Assembly (NCBI GenBank): GCA_963677625.2
Contig: CAXXSW010000012.1
Span: 1 to 64,000, forward strand
DNA from: UBA1351 sp963677625
GTDB lineage: Bacteria; Bacillota; Clostridia; Lachnospirales; Vallitaleaceae
DNA: 64,000 nt
Direction of reading: 5' to 3'
The notes beneath the pieces were generated by a model. It searched no databases. It worked only from the letters and a program-made list of their open reading frames with translations, and had not been told where the DNA came from. Shown piece by piece: positions 26,600-36,466 of the stretch. The translations under genes and the position numbers were made by a program. Every line of letters starts with the position of its first letter. Position 1 is the first letter of the stretch.

Positions 26600-28290
26600 T
26601 AAAATACCTCCTTAATTTTTGCATCTATTTCTTCAACGGTAAAAGGTACACCATTATATTTAAGATATGTATTAGTACTATTTATATTAAGATTAAGTTT
26701 TAGAAGATTGTTAAGCTGACCAGTTGCATTATTTTCCACAACTAGAATATTATCGGCTTTTGAAGCATAGTCAGCAATGACCTGACTTAGGGGGAAAAGT
26801 TGACGGACATGGAGAAAAGCTAGGTCATCTTTGCCTGAACTTAGTACAGCTTCTTTTATGGCGCCGTAGGTAGACCCCCAACCAATAATTAGATTCTTAT
26901 ATTCATGAGACCCTATTATTTCAGGGGAAATATAGTCTTCAAGAATATATTTTTCCTTGCCAAGACGTTTGTCATTCATTTGGATTCTGATATTGAAGTC
27001 TTCTGTAATAGACCCTCTTTCATCATGTTCATCGCTGTCACATTTGACTAAGCCTTTGCCAAGGCCTGGAATTGCTCTTGGGCTTATTCCATTTTCTGTA
27101 AGTTTATATCTTAAGTAGTCCTCATCAGACTCAACCATAAATGTTTTGAGTGGTTGATCTGGAATAGTTAAAGATTTTAGAGGAGCCTTGGAATCTAGAT
27201 AGTACTGATCGCTTAGGACGAAGACGGGAACCTGATATTTATCAGCTAGATAAAAGGCTTTTTGAGTCAAAAGGATTCCATCTTCAAGTGTTCCAGGAGC
27301 CAAGACGATTCTGGGGAATTCACCATGACCTGAATATACAGCTAGTGTTAGGTCTCCTTGTTCTGTTCTTGTAGGAAGACCTGTTCCTGGACCTGGTCTT
27401 TGAGCAATATGGATGACAGCTGGTGTCTCGGTGATACCGGAAAGGCTGATCCCTTCTTCCATTAAGGCAAATCCACCACCTGAAGTGGTAACCAAGGATC
27501 TTGCACCTGTATACCATGAACCGATGCACATATTAATAGCAGCAATTTCATCTTCTGCTTGTTCAACAACAATACCAAATTCATCGCCTTTATCAGCTAG
27601 ATATTCAAGAACACCTGTTGCTGGTGACATGGGATAAGAAGAAATGTAGTTTACACCACCTGCTATGGCTCCTATAGAGATTGCTTGGGTCCCGTTGAGG
27701 ATTTTCTTATCTTTATGTGTATATGTTTTATCTATGCTTATAGGTATAGAGTGATTTTGTGCTTTTTCATATCCAAGATTAAAGGCTTTTAAGTTTCCAT
27801 TTATAATGGATTCATTTTTAGAAGCGAATTTTTGCTTGATTTTTATGTAGGCAATATCTTTTTCCAGTCCAATAAGGCCAGCAATAAAGCCTAAAATGAC
27901 AATATTGGAGTATAGGACACTTCCTGCTTCCTTTGCAATACTTGCGACTGCTAATGGGGTGAATTGAGCTTGAGTAGCATTTAGTTCATCTTGTGTCATA
28001 AAAGATTCTTCACCAAATATTTTGGTGTGACTTCCAACGCGGTCAGGAAGGCGATAGTATGAAGATTTATTTAAAAGGAAAAGAATATCAATTTGATCCT
28101 TATAAGCATAAACATCTTCTTTTCCAATACGAATTTCAATGGTGTTGTTACCGCCACGAATACGCGACATAATTTCCTGACTTGTAAATACATTGTAGGA
28201 TTCCTTGACTGTGGCAGCCAATAGTTCCTCAATGGTTTTTAATCCTTGTCCAGCACTTCCGGACAATACCAATGTTAGAGATTGAAACAT
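26599..28290 (-). CDS. korA: 2-oxoacid:ferredoxin oxidoreductase, fused gamma-alpha subunit
   Basis: Partner of the downstream beta subunit. In 563 residues the N-terminal third is the gamma domain (SGSAGQGLKTIEELLA, SRIRGGNNTIEIRIG), joined to the alpha domain (GTQAISIGAIAGGVNYISSYPMSPATG, VVEQAEDEIAAINM). This two-subunit, gamma-alpha fused layout is common in KorAB enzymes without a separate ferredoxin subunit. A ribosome site (AAGGAGG on the minus strand) precedes the start and a near-consensus promoter lies about 60 bases upstream. Confidence 0.92.
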   Translation of the reverse strand: MFQSLTLVLSGSAGQGLKTIEELLAATVKESYNVFTSQEIMSRIRGGNNTIEIRIGKEDVYAYKDQIDILFLLNKSSYYRLPDRVGSHTKIFGEESFMTQDELNATQAQFTPLAVASIAKEAGSVLYSNIVILGFIAGLIGLEKDIAYIKIKQKFASKNESIINGNLKAFNLGYEKAQNHSIPISIDKTYTHKDKKILNGTQAISIGAIAGGVNYISSYPMSPATGVLEYLADKGDEFGIVVEQAEDEIAAINMCIGSWYTGARSLVTTSGGGFALMEEGISLSGITETPAVIHIAQRPGPGTGLPTRTEQGDLTLAVYSGHGEFPRIVLAPGTLEDGILLTQKAFYLADKYQVPVFVLSDQYYLDSKAPLKSLTIPDQPLKTFMVESDEDYLRYKLTENGISPRAIPGLGKGLVKCDSDEHDERGSITEDFNIRIQMNDKRLGKEKYILEDYISPEIIGSHEYKNLIIGWGSTYGAIKEAVLSSGKDDLAFLHVRQLFPLSQVIADYASKADNILVVENNATGQLNNLLKLNLNINSTNTYLKYNGVPFTVEEIDAKIKEVF

Positions 28291-28323
28291 GGTTAGCCTC
28301 CTTGGTAAAATCTATTATTAGTT

Positions 28324-28377
28324 GAGAATAGTTATCATTTACACAATTAATTATACAGTATACAATGTGCTTGTCAA
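28324..28377 (-). promoter_or_regulatory. Consensus korAB promoter with Fur-like and GntR-like sites
   Basis: On the minus strand TTGACA (28377-28372) and TATAAT (28355-28350) are 16 bases apart. The -10 box overlaps an imperfect palindrome, ATTGTATACTGTATAAT, similar to GntR-type operators. Just downstream, 28324-28342 (GAGAATAGTTATCATTTAC on the plus strand) matches the classic 19-base Fur box at 14 positions by my count. Promoter: solid by sequence; the regulator assignments are inference. Confidence 0.65.
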
Positions 28378-28500
28378 TGGCTATTTACGAATTTGTGGCT
28401 AATTTTAATAAAATTTTTATAAAAAAAAAGGAAAACATTTAGTAGGGTAGTATATATAAGAGTATGGGTTTTGCTGATTTGACCAAAAAGGAGAGTGCTT

Positions 28501-29508
28501 ATGAATTTAAGAGAAATTCAAGAAGCTAAAGAATCAAGCGGACTAAGCGAGTTTGCTTCCTTATCTAGGAACTCCAAAGGCAGGGAAGTTCAGGAGAAGC
28601 CTTGTGACATGCGAACAGAGTATCAGCGTGATAGAGATAGGATACTTCATTCCAAGGCTTTCAGGAGATTGAAGCATAAGACACAAGTATTTATTTCACC
28701 GGAAGGTGATCATTATAGAACTAGATTGACGCATACATTGGAAGTATCACAGATAGCAAGATCCATAGCAAGAGCATTGAATCTTAATGAGGATTTGGTA
28801 GAAGCAATTTCCCTTGGACATGACCTAGGGCATACACCATTTGGGCATGCGGGTGAACATGCCCTCAATGAAGTCTGTGAATTAGGCTTTAAGCATTACA
28901 TGCAGAGCCTTCGAGTTGTTGAAAAATTAGAACACAAGGGAAATGGACTTAACTTGACTTGGGAGGTCAGAGATGGTATTCTGAATCACCCAACAAAAGG
29001 CAAGCCGTCAACCCTTGAAGGCAAGATTGTTAGATTGTCAGATAAGATCGCTTATATTAACCACGATATTGATGATGCCATAAGAGGTCATATATTAAAT
29101 GAAGGTGATCTACCGAAAGAGCATTGTGATGTTCTTGGTCATACAACAACAGAACGTCTTAATAATATGATTCATGATATTGTGACAAATTCTATGGATA
29201 AAAACGATATCATTATGAGTGCTGACATGGAAATGTCCATGAAGGAAATGAGAAAGTTCATGTTCCAGAATGTATATATTGATTCAAAAGCTAAAGAACA
29301 TGAAGAAAAAGCTAAGAATCTTTTGACTCAATTGTTTTTATATTTTGATTCCCATCAATATCTTTTGCCTCCTGAATATGTGGCAAAAATTGATGAAGGG
29401 GAACAAGCGCACCGGGTAGTGGCTGATTATGTAGCAGGGATGACAGATCGTTATGCTATTAGAAAGTTTATGGATTTGTTTATACCGGCTTCATGGAATG
29501 AGTTCTAG
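28501..29508 (+). CDS. dgt: dGTP triphosphohydrolase-like HD-domain protein
   Basis: Member of the dGTPase family that hydrolyses dNTPs to nucleoside and triphosphate. The 335 residues contain HSKAFRRLKHKTQVF, the first metal His in RLTHTLEVSQIAR, the HD pair in LGHDLGHTPFGHAGE and a later IAYINHDIDDA. The ATG at 28501 follows AAGGAG; the in-frame GTG at 28495 overlaps that site. It heads the dnaG-rpoD block, a common clostridial arrangement. Confidence 0.93.
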   Translation: MNLREIQEAKESSGLSEFASLSRNSKGREVQEKPCDMRTEYQRDRDRILHSKAFRRLKHKTQVFISPEGDHYRTRLTHTLEVSQIARSIARALNLNEDLVEAISLGHDLGHTPFGHAGEHALNEVCELGFKHYMQSLRVVEKLEHKGNGLNLTWEVRDGILNHPTKGKPSTLEGKIVRLSDKIAYINHDIDDAIRGHILNEGDLPKEHCDVLGHTTTERLNNMIHDIVTNSMDKNDIIMSADMEMSMKEMRKFMFQNVYIDSKAKEHEEKAKNLLTQLFLYFDSHQYLLPPEYVAKIDEGEQAHRVVADYVAGMTDRYAIRKFMDLFIPASWNEF

Positions 29509-29567
29509 TGCTGACAAGGTCTTCATAGCTGCCTTGCAGAATGATTGATAGGAGTTGTGAAACTGAT

Positions 29568-31358
29568 ATGTATTATCCTGATGAAATAATTGAAGAGGTA
29601 CGCCTTAACAGTGACGTAGTGGATATTATTGGCTCCTATGTTCATCTGACTAGGAAGGGTGGTTCTCATTTTGGGCTTTGTCCCTTCCACCATGAGAAGA
29701 CACCTTCATTTTCAGTGAGTAAAGATAAACAGATGTACTACTGCTTTGGATGTGGTGCCGGTGGTAATGTTTTCTCTTTTGTTATGGAATATGAAAACTT
29801 TACTTTTGTGGAGGCTGTTAAGTTCTTGGCAGATAAGGCCAATATTGATTTACCTGAACCGGAAGTCAGTCAGGAAGTCAAAGCAGCTATGTACTATAAG
29901 AATCGATTATATGAAGCTAACCGTTTGGCTGCTAGATATTTTTACACCATGCTGCGGAAAGAACCGGGAAAGTTAGCCAAACAGTATATGGAAGATCGTG
30001 GCCTTAGTCAGGATATTATGAAACTGTTTGGTATAGGATATGCCACCTTCTTTTTTGATGATTTATATAAAAACCTGGCTAAACAAGGATTTACTGATAG
30101 GGAACTTTATGATAGTGGTTTACTGGTTGAAAGTAGGAAGAAACCGGGCCAGTTTTTTGACCGTTTCTCCAACCGAGTCATGTTTCCAATTTTTGATATA
30201 CACAACCGAATTATTGGATTTGGAGGTCGGGTTCTAGAGGGGGCTAAAGAAGGTCAACCCAAGTACTTGAATTCTCCGGAAACCAAATTATTCGATAAGA
30301 GCCGTAATCTTTATGGCCTTAATATTGCTAGAAAGTCCAGAGAGAAATATATGATTATCTGTGAAGGATATATGGATGTTATAGCCCTTCATCAAGCAGG
30401 TTTTGATAATGCAATTGCTTCATTAGGAACTGCTTTTACAGGAGGACATGGACATCTTATTAAGCGATATGTTGATGAAGTGGTGATTTCTTTTGATAGT
30501 GATGGTGCGGGAGTTAAGGCGAGTCTAAGAGCTATACCTATTCTCAAATCCGCGGGACTAATGGTTCGTGTTTTAGTCATGGAGGGGGCCAAAGACCCTG
30601 ATGAGCTTATTAAGAAATCAGGTAGGGAGTCTTATGAAGCCTTAATAAAAACAGCTATACCAAGCTTTATGTTTGAAATATTGCAACTAAGTAAGCAATA
30701 TGACCTCAAAGATCCTGAGTATAAGACCAGATTTAGTGAAGAAGCAGCTAAGAAGCTTCTGACCATTGAGGGAAAGCTGGAGCGGGATAATTATATAGAT
30801 GCTATCGTAAATAACTATGATATCTCCAAGGAAGGACTTGAGGAACTCCTTGGTAAATATGGTAAGAATGTTGGGATTGTGAATAAGAAACAGAGAGATA
30901 ATCCAAGCAGCAGAAGAGAAAAAAACTTGCAAGGTACGGGGCAAGCTGTTACAATAGCTCAGAAAGAATTCTTGGCGATCATTGTATCTCATAAACAAAT
31001 CTACAATAAAGTCAAAACTTATGTAACACCTGAGTATTTTACCCATGAGACATTGCAAAAAGTCGGATTAATTATATATGATATGTATGAAAAAGGTTTG
31101 GATATTGAACCAGCTGTCATTATGAGTAAATTCACGCAAATTGATGACCAAAAATTAATCGCAGGTATTTTTGGTGAAGAAATCAAAATTGAAAATCAGT
31201 TACAATTGGAAAAACTTTTAAATGATACCATACGGTCTATTAAAGGTGAGTACCTTGAACATAAGCAAAAAACTGTTACAGATCCGCAAGGGTTAATGGA
31301 CCTGATTAAGGAGAAGAAAGAACTCCTGAGTCTGTATGTTAGTTTAAAAGATATATAG
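29568..31358 (+). CDS. dnaG: DNA primase
   Basis: Makes RNA primers at the replication fork. It has the CHC2 zinc finger (CPFHHEKTPSFSV ... YYCFGCGAGG), the TOPRIM core (IICEGYMDVIAL, then SFDSDGAG), and a C-terminal helicase-binding region. I place the start at the ATG at 29568 because the protein then begins MYYPDEIIEEVRLNSDVVDI, as in B. subtilis DnaG, and GGAG lies at 29551-29554; an upstream ATG at 29541 has no ribosome site. The protein is 596 residues. Confidence 0.96.
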   Translation: MYYPDEIIEEVRLNSDVVDIIGSYVHLTRKGGSHFGLCPFHHEKTPSFSVSKDKQMYYCFGCGAGGNVFSFVMEYENFTFVEAVKFLADKANIDLPEPEVSQEVKAAMYYKNRLYEANRLAARYFYTMLRKEPGKLAKQYMEDRGLSQDIMKLFGIGYATFFFDDLYKNLAKQGFTDRELYDSGLLVESRKKPGQFFDRFSNRVMFPIFDIHNRIIGFGGRVLEGAKEGQPKYLNSPETKLFDKSRNLYGLNIARKSREKYMIICEGYMDVIALHQAGFDNAIASLGTAFTGGHGHLIKRYVDEVVISFDSDGAGVKASLRAIPILKSAGLMVRVLVMEGAKDPDELIKKSGRESYEALIKTAIPSFMFEILQLSKQYDLKDPEYKTRFSEEAAKKLLTIEGKLERDNYIDAIVNNYDISKEGLEELLGKYGKNVGIVNKKQRDNPSSRREKNLQGTGQAVTIAQKEFLAIIVSHKQIYNKVKTYVTPEYFTHETLQKVGLIIYDMYEKGLDIEPAVIMSKFTQIDDQKLIAGIFGEEIKIENQLQLEKLLNDTIRSIKGEYLEHKQKTVTDPQGLMDLIKEKKELLSLYVSLKDI

Positions 31359-31373
31359 AAGGGATTGAAAAAC

Positions 31374-32462
31374 ATGTCTGAAGAAAAAATCAAATCTTTT
31401 GAAGTCAAAATCCAGGAACTGGTGAAGTTGGGCAAGTCCAAGAAGAATGTTCTGGAGTACAAGGAAATTGAGGAACACTTTAAGGATATGGAACTGGCAC
31501 CTGAGAAAATTGAAGCGATATACGAGTTTCTTGAAAAATCTGGTATAGATGTTTTGGGGAAAATCGATGAGGAAGATGACGATGAAGAGGATCCAGATAT
31601 TAAAAAACTGGACTTATCTCTACCTGAAGGGCTAAATATCGATGACCCTGTTCGTATGTATCTAAAGGAAATCGGTAAAGTACCTCTTCTAACAGCAGAG
31701 GAGGAAGTTCGTCTTGCAAAACGAATGGAAGATGGTGATGAGCTTGCTAAACAACGTCTAGCAGAAGCTAATCTTCGTTTGGTCGTTTCCATAGCTAAAC
31801 GCTATGTGGGTCGTGGAATGCTGTTCCTCGATCTTATACAGGAAGGAAACTTAGGGCTTATTAAAGCTGTTGAAAAATTCGACTATCGAAAAGGCTATAA
31901 GTTTTCTACCTATGCAACATGGTGGATTAGACAAGCTATTACAAGGGCTATAGCTGACCAAGCCAGAACTATTCGTATACCGGTGCATATGGTCGAAACA
32001 ATTAACAAGTTGATTCGTGTTTCCAGACAATTGCTCCAGGAGCTTGGACGTGATCCTGCCCCAGAGGAGATTGCTGAGGAATTAGATATGCCTGTTGAAA
32101 AAGTAAGAGAAATCCTCAAAATTTCCCAAGAACCTGTTTCTTTAGAGACACCAATAGGTGAAGAAGAAGACTCTCACCTGGGTGATTTCATTCAAGATGA
32201 TAATGTTCCGGTGCCTGCAGAAGCAGCTGCCTTTACCTTACTTAAGGAGCAACTGGTAGATGTATTGGATACATTAACGGATAGGGAACAGAAGGTTCTG
32301 CGCTTAAGATTTGGGTTGGATGATGGTCGAGCAAGAACTTTAGAAGAAGTAGGTAAAGAGTTTAACGTTACGAGAGAAAGAATTAGACAAATAGAGGCAA
32401 AGGCTCTTCGTAAACTTAGACATCCAAGTCGAAGCAGAAAATTGAAAGATTACTTAGAATAA
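31374..32462 (+). CDS. rpoD: Primary sigma factor SigA/RpoD
   Basis: Housekeeping sigma factor. The 362 residues have a short region 1.1 rich in acidic residues, region 1.2 (DPVRMYLKEIGKVPLLTAEE), region 2 (LVVSIAKRYVGRGMLFLDLIQEGNLGLIKAVEKFDY, with the melting/-10 segment YKFSTYATWWIRQAI), region 3 and region 4 (TLEEVGKEFNVTRERIRQIE). AGAAGGGA supports the ATG at 31374. It follows dnaG, the classic macromolecular synthesis order. Confidence 0.98.
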   Translation: MSEEKIKSFEVKIQELVKLGKSKKNVLEYKEIEEHFKDMELAPEKIEAIYEFLEKSGIDVLGKIDEEDDDEEDPDIKKLDLSLPEGLNIDDPVRMYLKEIGKVPLLTAEEEVRLAKRMEDGDELAKQRLAEANLRLVVSIAKRYVGRGMLFLDLIQEGNLGLIKAVEKFDYRKGYKFSTYATWWIRQAITRAIADQARTIRIPVHMVETINKLIRVSRQLLQELGRDPAPEEIAEELDMPVEKVREILKISQEPVSLETPIGEEEDSHLGDFIQDDNVPVPAEAAAFTLLKEQLVDVLDTLTDREQKVLRLRFGLDDGRARTLEEVGKEFNVTRERIRQIEAKALRKLRHPSRSRKLKDYLE

Positions 32463-32468
32463 AAACTG

Positions 32469-32497
32469 AAGCCATGGAATTTTCCATGGCTTTCTTT
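32469..32497 (+). terminator. Terminator after rpoD
   Basis: AAGCCATGGAA and TTCCATGGCTT form a perfect 11-base stem around two T, followed by TCTTT. The T tract is short, so some read-through into trmK is possible. Confidence 0.7.
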
Positions 32498-32560
32498 GGA
32501 GATATATAAGATTTGAATGCTTAATTACAAGTAGAAGCAGATATTGAAAATGGAGTGTAT

Positions 32561-33277
32561 ATGGATTTAACAAGAAGACTTATGCAATTGACAACTTATG
32601 TTAAGCAGGGGATGACAGTTGCAGACATTGGTTGCGATCATGGTTATGTACCAATAGAACTTATAAAGAAAGGCATTTGTCCATGGGTGATTGCTATGGA
32701 TATTAATAAGGACCCACTAAATAAGGCTGAAAAAAATGGCCAAGCCTATAGGGTTGATGGTCAGATTTCCTATCGACTTAGTAATGGTATTAGGGCCTTA
32801 GAGCCTGGGGAAGTTGATTGTATTATAATTGCAGGTATGGGTGGGAAGCTAATTGAAAATATTTTAGAAAATGATAAGCATAAGCTTATGACCTATAAAA
32901 GGTTTATCTTGTCACCACATAGGGATGCTCAAGATGTAAGGCGGAAACTTTATGACTTAGGACTGGTTATTGTTGAAGAAGATTTAATGGAAGAGGACGG
33001 TCATTATTATCCATTTATTGTGGCGGAGCCTAAAAAAGTTGGATATCATCAAATTGAAGAAAAATCTGATGAAAATCTAATTCTTATTTATCATAAATAT
33101 GGTAAACTACTAATAGAGGCTAAACACCCTCTGTTGATTAAGCAGATTCACAAGGAAATTGATAAGAATAATAAAATTATCAATGAATTAGTGATTAAAG
33201 GTATTGATAAACGGGTTAAGGAACTCGAGAAAGAAAATAAAATGGGAGAGAAGGTGTTGGATTGGATAGAATCTTAA
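32561..33277 (+). CDS. trmK: tRNA (adenine(22)-N1)-methyltransferase
   Basis: S-adenosylmethionine-dependent methylation of A22 in tRNA. The 238-residue protein has the SAM motif VADIGCDHGYVPIELI, followed by AMDINKDPLNKAE and the catalytic-region IIAGMGGKLI, as in B. subtilis TrmK (YqfN). The ATG at 32561 follows TGGAG. It is directly followed, with a 16-base overlap, by the Nif3-like gene, the conserved yqfN-yqfO pair. Confidence 0.93.
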   Translation: MDLTRRLMQLTTYVKQGMTVADIGCDHGYVPIELIKKGICPWVIAMDINKDPLNKAEKNGQAYRVDGQISYRLSNGIRALEPGEVDCIIIAGMGGKLIENILENDKHKLMTYKRFILSPHRDAQDVRRKLYDLGLVIVEEDLMEEDGHYYPFIVAEPKKVGYHQIEEKSDENLILIYHKYGKLLIEAKHPLLIKQIHKEIDKNNKIINELVIKGIDKRVKELEKENKMGEKVLDWIES

Positions 33278-34035
33278 TTAGAGATGTCATGGAGGCTATG
33301 GAAAAGCTAGCACCTATTTCATTAGCAGAAGACTATGATAATGTTGGCCTTTTAGTAGGTGACCCCATGAAACCGGCTAGCAAGATTTTGGTGGGATTGG
33401 AACTTACGGATAAACTTTTGAGTCAGGCTATAGAAAAGAAGGTGTCCTTGGTTCTTGTTCACCATCCATTAATATTTAGACCTTTAAAGTCCATTGTGTC
33501 CAGTGATCCGGTTAGTAGGCGGGTTATTAGCCTTATTGAAAATGGAATTGGATGTTATGCTGCTCATACTAATTTGGATGCAGCTGATGGAGGTCTTAAC
33601 GACTATGTTATGAAGCTATTGGGAATTCAACAGATTGAAGGTCCGAATGAAGGCATTGTAAGATATGGTAGGGTCAAGGAAATGGACTTTTTAGACTTTG
33701 TATCAATAATCAAAGAAAGGCTTCATCTAGATGTGGCAAGATATGTTGGCGATCCAAAGAAAAGGATAGAAAAGATTGGCCTTTGTACTGGTAGTGGTAT
33801 GAGTCTTTTTAGGGAGGCTCTTTCTGAAAAAGTAGATGTCTTTATTACTGGCGATATTAAGTATCACGAAGCCATGATGGCTCTTGATGAAGAGGTCTGT
33901 CTCATTGATGCAACTCATTTTGCTAGTGAAATAGTGGTCAAACATTTGTTATATGACTTTTTGAATACATCATTTAAAGAAGGAATACAAGTGATTATGG
34001 GTGATGTTGAAAAATCACCATTCCAAATATTATAA
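33262..34035 (+). CDS. Nif3-like dinuclear metal-binding protein (YqfO family)
   Basis: A conserved protein of unknown exact function, often labelled GTP cyclohydrolase I type 2. The 257 residues contain LAEDYDNVGLLVGD, LVHHPLIF, CYAAHTNLDAADGGLN and a late IDATHFASE, which supply the metal ligands. The start is a TTG at 33262, inside the end of trmK, preceded by AAGGTG. The usual PII-like insert of longer homologues is absent. Confidence 0.92.
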   Translation: MDRILIRDVMEAMEKLAPISLAEDYDNVGLLVGDPMKPASKILVGLELTDKLLSQAIEKKVSLVLVHHPLIFRPLKSIVSSDPVSRRVISLIENGIGCYAAHTNLDAADGGLNDYVMKLLGIQQIEGPNEGIVRYGRVKEMDFLDFVSIIKERLHLDVARYVGDPKKRIEKIGLCTGSGMSLFREALSEKVDVFITGDIKYHEAMMALDEEVCLIDATHFASEIVVKHLLYDFLNTSFKEGIQVIMGDVEKSPFQIL

Positions 34036-34047
34036 AGGAGGCTACTT

Positions 34048-35727
34048 ATGGACATAAAAGTAAAATTACAACATAATGAACAAGAAGTTGTTATTCCGAA
34101 GGGGACTAGACTTCTAGATTTGGCGGATAATTACAAAGATGATTACAAGGGTAGTATTGTTCTTGCAATTGTAGATGGTAAATTAAAGGAACTAGGTAGA
34201 AAATTGAAGAAAGACTGCCATGTTGAATTTTTAGATACAACTAATAAAGATGGTTATAGAACATATCAGCGAAGCTTGACTCTTTTATTTATTAAAGCAA
34301 CTAGAGATGTATATCGTACTTATGGTAATGATGAAGTGGATATTCGGGTTCACTTTACTATTAACAGAGGTTTATACTGTGAAGTACTTAATTGTAAAGA
34401 TCATCCTGTTGATTCAGCTATGCTAGAGCTGATAGATGAAAGAATGCATCGATTAGCAGGCCAAAATATAAAAATTAAGAAAACGACCCAAACAACGAGC
34501 AAAGCCATCCGAATATTTGAAAAACAAGGTATGTTAGATAAGGTGAAACTTTTGAATTTTCGAAGTGTTTCTAACACGAATATTTATGAACTTGATGGCT
34601 ATTTTGACTATTATTATGGATATATGGTACCGACAACAGGTTGCCTTAAATCATTCAAACTCTATCTCCATGAAAACGGGGTGATGGTTCAATATCCTTC
34701 AAGAAAAGAGCCTGATTTCGTTTCAGAATACAATCCTGATATGAAGCTATATGAAACCCAACATACTACATCTAAATGGGCAGAGCTTATGGAAGTGACG
34801 ACCATCGGTGAGTTGAATGACTTAATAGCTGAAGGGGATGTTAATGATCTAATGTTGGTTTCGGAAGCCTTAATGGAAAAGAAAATTGCCGAAATCGCAG
34901 ATATGATAAAAAGTGATGAAAAGAATAAAAAGTTTATTTTCATCGCGGGGCCTTCATCTTCAGGGAAAACTACTTTTGCCCATAGATTGGCTATTCAACT
35001 TAAAGCCCATGGCATGAAGCCAAAAACTATTTCTGTTGACAACTATTTTGTTAACAGAGAAGATACTCCTCTGGATGAGGAGGGGAAATATGATTTTGAA
35101 ACGTTAGAAGCAATTGATGTTAAGACCTTTAATGACGATATGCTACGACTTTTGGATGGAGAACGTGTGGATATACCCGTTTTCAATTTCGTTAGTGGTT
35201 TTAGGGAATATAAGGGCAATTTTGTGGAACTGGGAGATGATGGAATATTGGTTGTTGAAGGTATTCATGGCCTTAATCCAAGCCTTTCCTACGCCTTGCC
35301 AGAAGCTAATAAGTTTAAGATTTATATTAGTGCATTAACACAATTAAACCTTGACTACCATAACCGTATACCTACAACAGACGGTAGGTTACTTAGAAGA
35401 ATTGTTAGAGATTATCAGTATAGAGGAGCAAGTGCTCTTAAGACTATTTCTATGTGGCCTTCTGTAAGACGAGGTGAAGAAAAATATATCTTCCCCTTCC
35501 AGGAAGAGGCAGATGTTATGTTTAATTCTGCACTTATCTATGAGCTTGCTATACTTAAGCAATATGCAGAGCCACTTCTTTTTAGTATACCTAAGGATAG
35601 GAAGGAGTATTTAGAAGCTAAGCGATTGATTAAGTTTCTTGACTACATACTTGGAGTAACCAGTGAACATATACCTGTTAACTCTCTACTTCGCGAATTT
35701 GTTGGAGGAAGTTGTTTTAGAACATGA
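34048..35727 (+). CDS. Nucleoside kinase with N-terminal TGS domain (uridine kinase-like)
   Basis: Phosphoribulokinase/uridine kinase family. In 559 residues there is an N-terminal TGS domain (about 1-65), a region like the second additional domain of ThrRS (about 80-240), and a P-loop kinase domain starting FIAGPSSSGKTTFAHRLA near residue 303. The kinase part has VDNYFVNREDTP and VVEGIHGLN. Such fused proteins are common in Clostridia and Thermotoga; the substrate is probably a nucleoside, not proven. AAAGGAGG precedes the ATG. Confidence 0.9.
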   Translation: MDIKVKLQHNEQEVVIPKGTRLLDLADNYKDDYKGSIVLAIVDGKLKELGRKLKKDCHVEFLDTTNKDGYRTYQRSLTLLFIKATRDVYRTYGNDEVDIRVHFTINRGLYCEVLNCKDHPVDSAMLELIDERMHRLAGQNIKIKKTTQTTSKAIRIFEKQGMLDKVKLLNFRSVSNTNIYELDGYFDYYYGYMVPTTGCLKSFKLYLHENGVMVQYPSRKEPDFVSEYNPDMKLYETQHTTSKWAELMEVTTIGELNDLIAEGDVNDLMLVSEALMEKKIAEIADMIKSDEKNKKFIFIAGPSSSGKTTFAHRLAIQLKAHGMKPKTISVDNYFVNREDTPLDEEGKYDFETLEAIDVKTFNDDMLRLLDGERVDIPVFNFVSGFREYKGNFVELGDDGILVVEGIHGLNPSLSYALPEANKFKIYISALTQLNLDYHNRIPTTDGRLLRRIVRDYQYRGASALKTISMWPSVRRGEEKYIFPFQEEADVMFNSALIYELAILKQYAEPLLFSIPKDRKEYLEAKRLIKFLDYILGVTSEHIPVNSLLREFVGGSCFRT

Positions 35728-36440
35728 TGGATATTTTATATGAGGATAAAAATCTTATTGTAGTTGTTAAACCTTCCAATATGCCAGTACAGAAGGACTT
35801 TTCCAGAACACCAGATATGATGAGTGAGTTGGAGGGATACTTGGGTCATCAAGCTTATTTAATTCATCGACTAGACCGTCATGTATCTGGCCCAATTGTT
35901 GTTGCGAAAACCAAGGAAGAGGCAGCTAGGCTGAACAAGCAACTTTTAGGTCCCGGTTTTATGAAAATATACCAAGCAGTATCCTTTATGGATATTGATG
36001 AAATTCCAGTTTCTTTAAACGGTGAAGCTTTGGATAAGGAGCTGGATATTGATCTTTACTACAAGAAGTATAAAGGGGTTTCTCAAGTAATAGATGTTGA
36101 AGCTTACACTAAGTTAGTTGTTAGAGAGCAAAAGCTTTTCAAAAGAGGAAAAATGATTGTTAAAAAGCTAGAAGCATTGGAAGAGAATGGGGGTTTGATT
36201 CAAATGCTTGAAATAGACTTGAAGACAGGAAGATTTCATCAAATTCGTTCTGGTCTTAAGTTTATGGGATTGCCAATAATTGGAGATCCGAAATATGGGA
36301 TTAATGAGATTGGTGGAAAAAGCTTTAGTACAATCGGGTTACAGTGTGTCCGTTTGGGGTTTGTCAAAAAAGGTGACAAGGAGATGACAGTATTTGAGAA
36401 TAGGCATAATAAAGGGCCTTTTGAATACTTTCGTTTATAA
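35724..36440 (+). CDS. RNA pseudouridine synthase, RluA family
   Basis: Isomerises uridine to pseudouridine in rRNA or tRNA. The 238-residue protein lacks an S4 domain. It carries the catalytic Asp in LIHRLDRHVSG, where RLDRxTSG is usual (Val replaces Thr), and the C-terminal LKTGRFHQIRSGLKFMGLPIIGDPKYG. Its ATG overlaps the stop of the kinase gene by four bases, so it is coupled. The RNA target cannot be told from sequence. Confidence 0.88.
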   Translation: MMDILYEDKNLIVVVKPSNMPVQKDFSRTPDMMSELEGYLGHQAYLIHRLDRHVSGPIVVAKTKEEAARLNKQLLGPGFMKIYQAVSFMDIDEIPVSLNGEALDKELDIDLYYKKYKGVSQVIDVEAYTKLVVREQKLFKRGKMIVKKLEALEENGGLIQMLEIDLKTGRFHQIRSGLKFMGLPIIGDPKYGINEIGGKSFSTIGLQCVRLGFVKKGDKEMTVFENRHNKGPFEYFRL

Positions 36441-36466
36441 TATTGTTTCCTTATGAGGAGGTTATT

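Noticed and set aside
31196..31792. 198-codon open frame on the minus strand, Ser-rich
   Set aside because: It lies antisense to the end of dnaG and the start of rpoD, both certain; low-complexity Ser/Ile content and no ribosome site.
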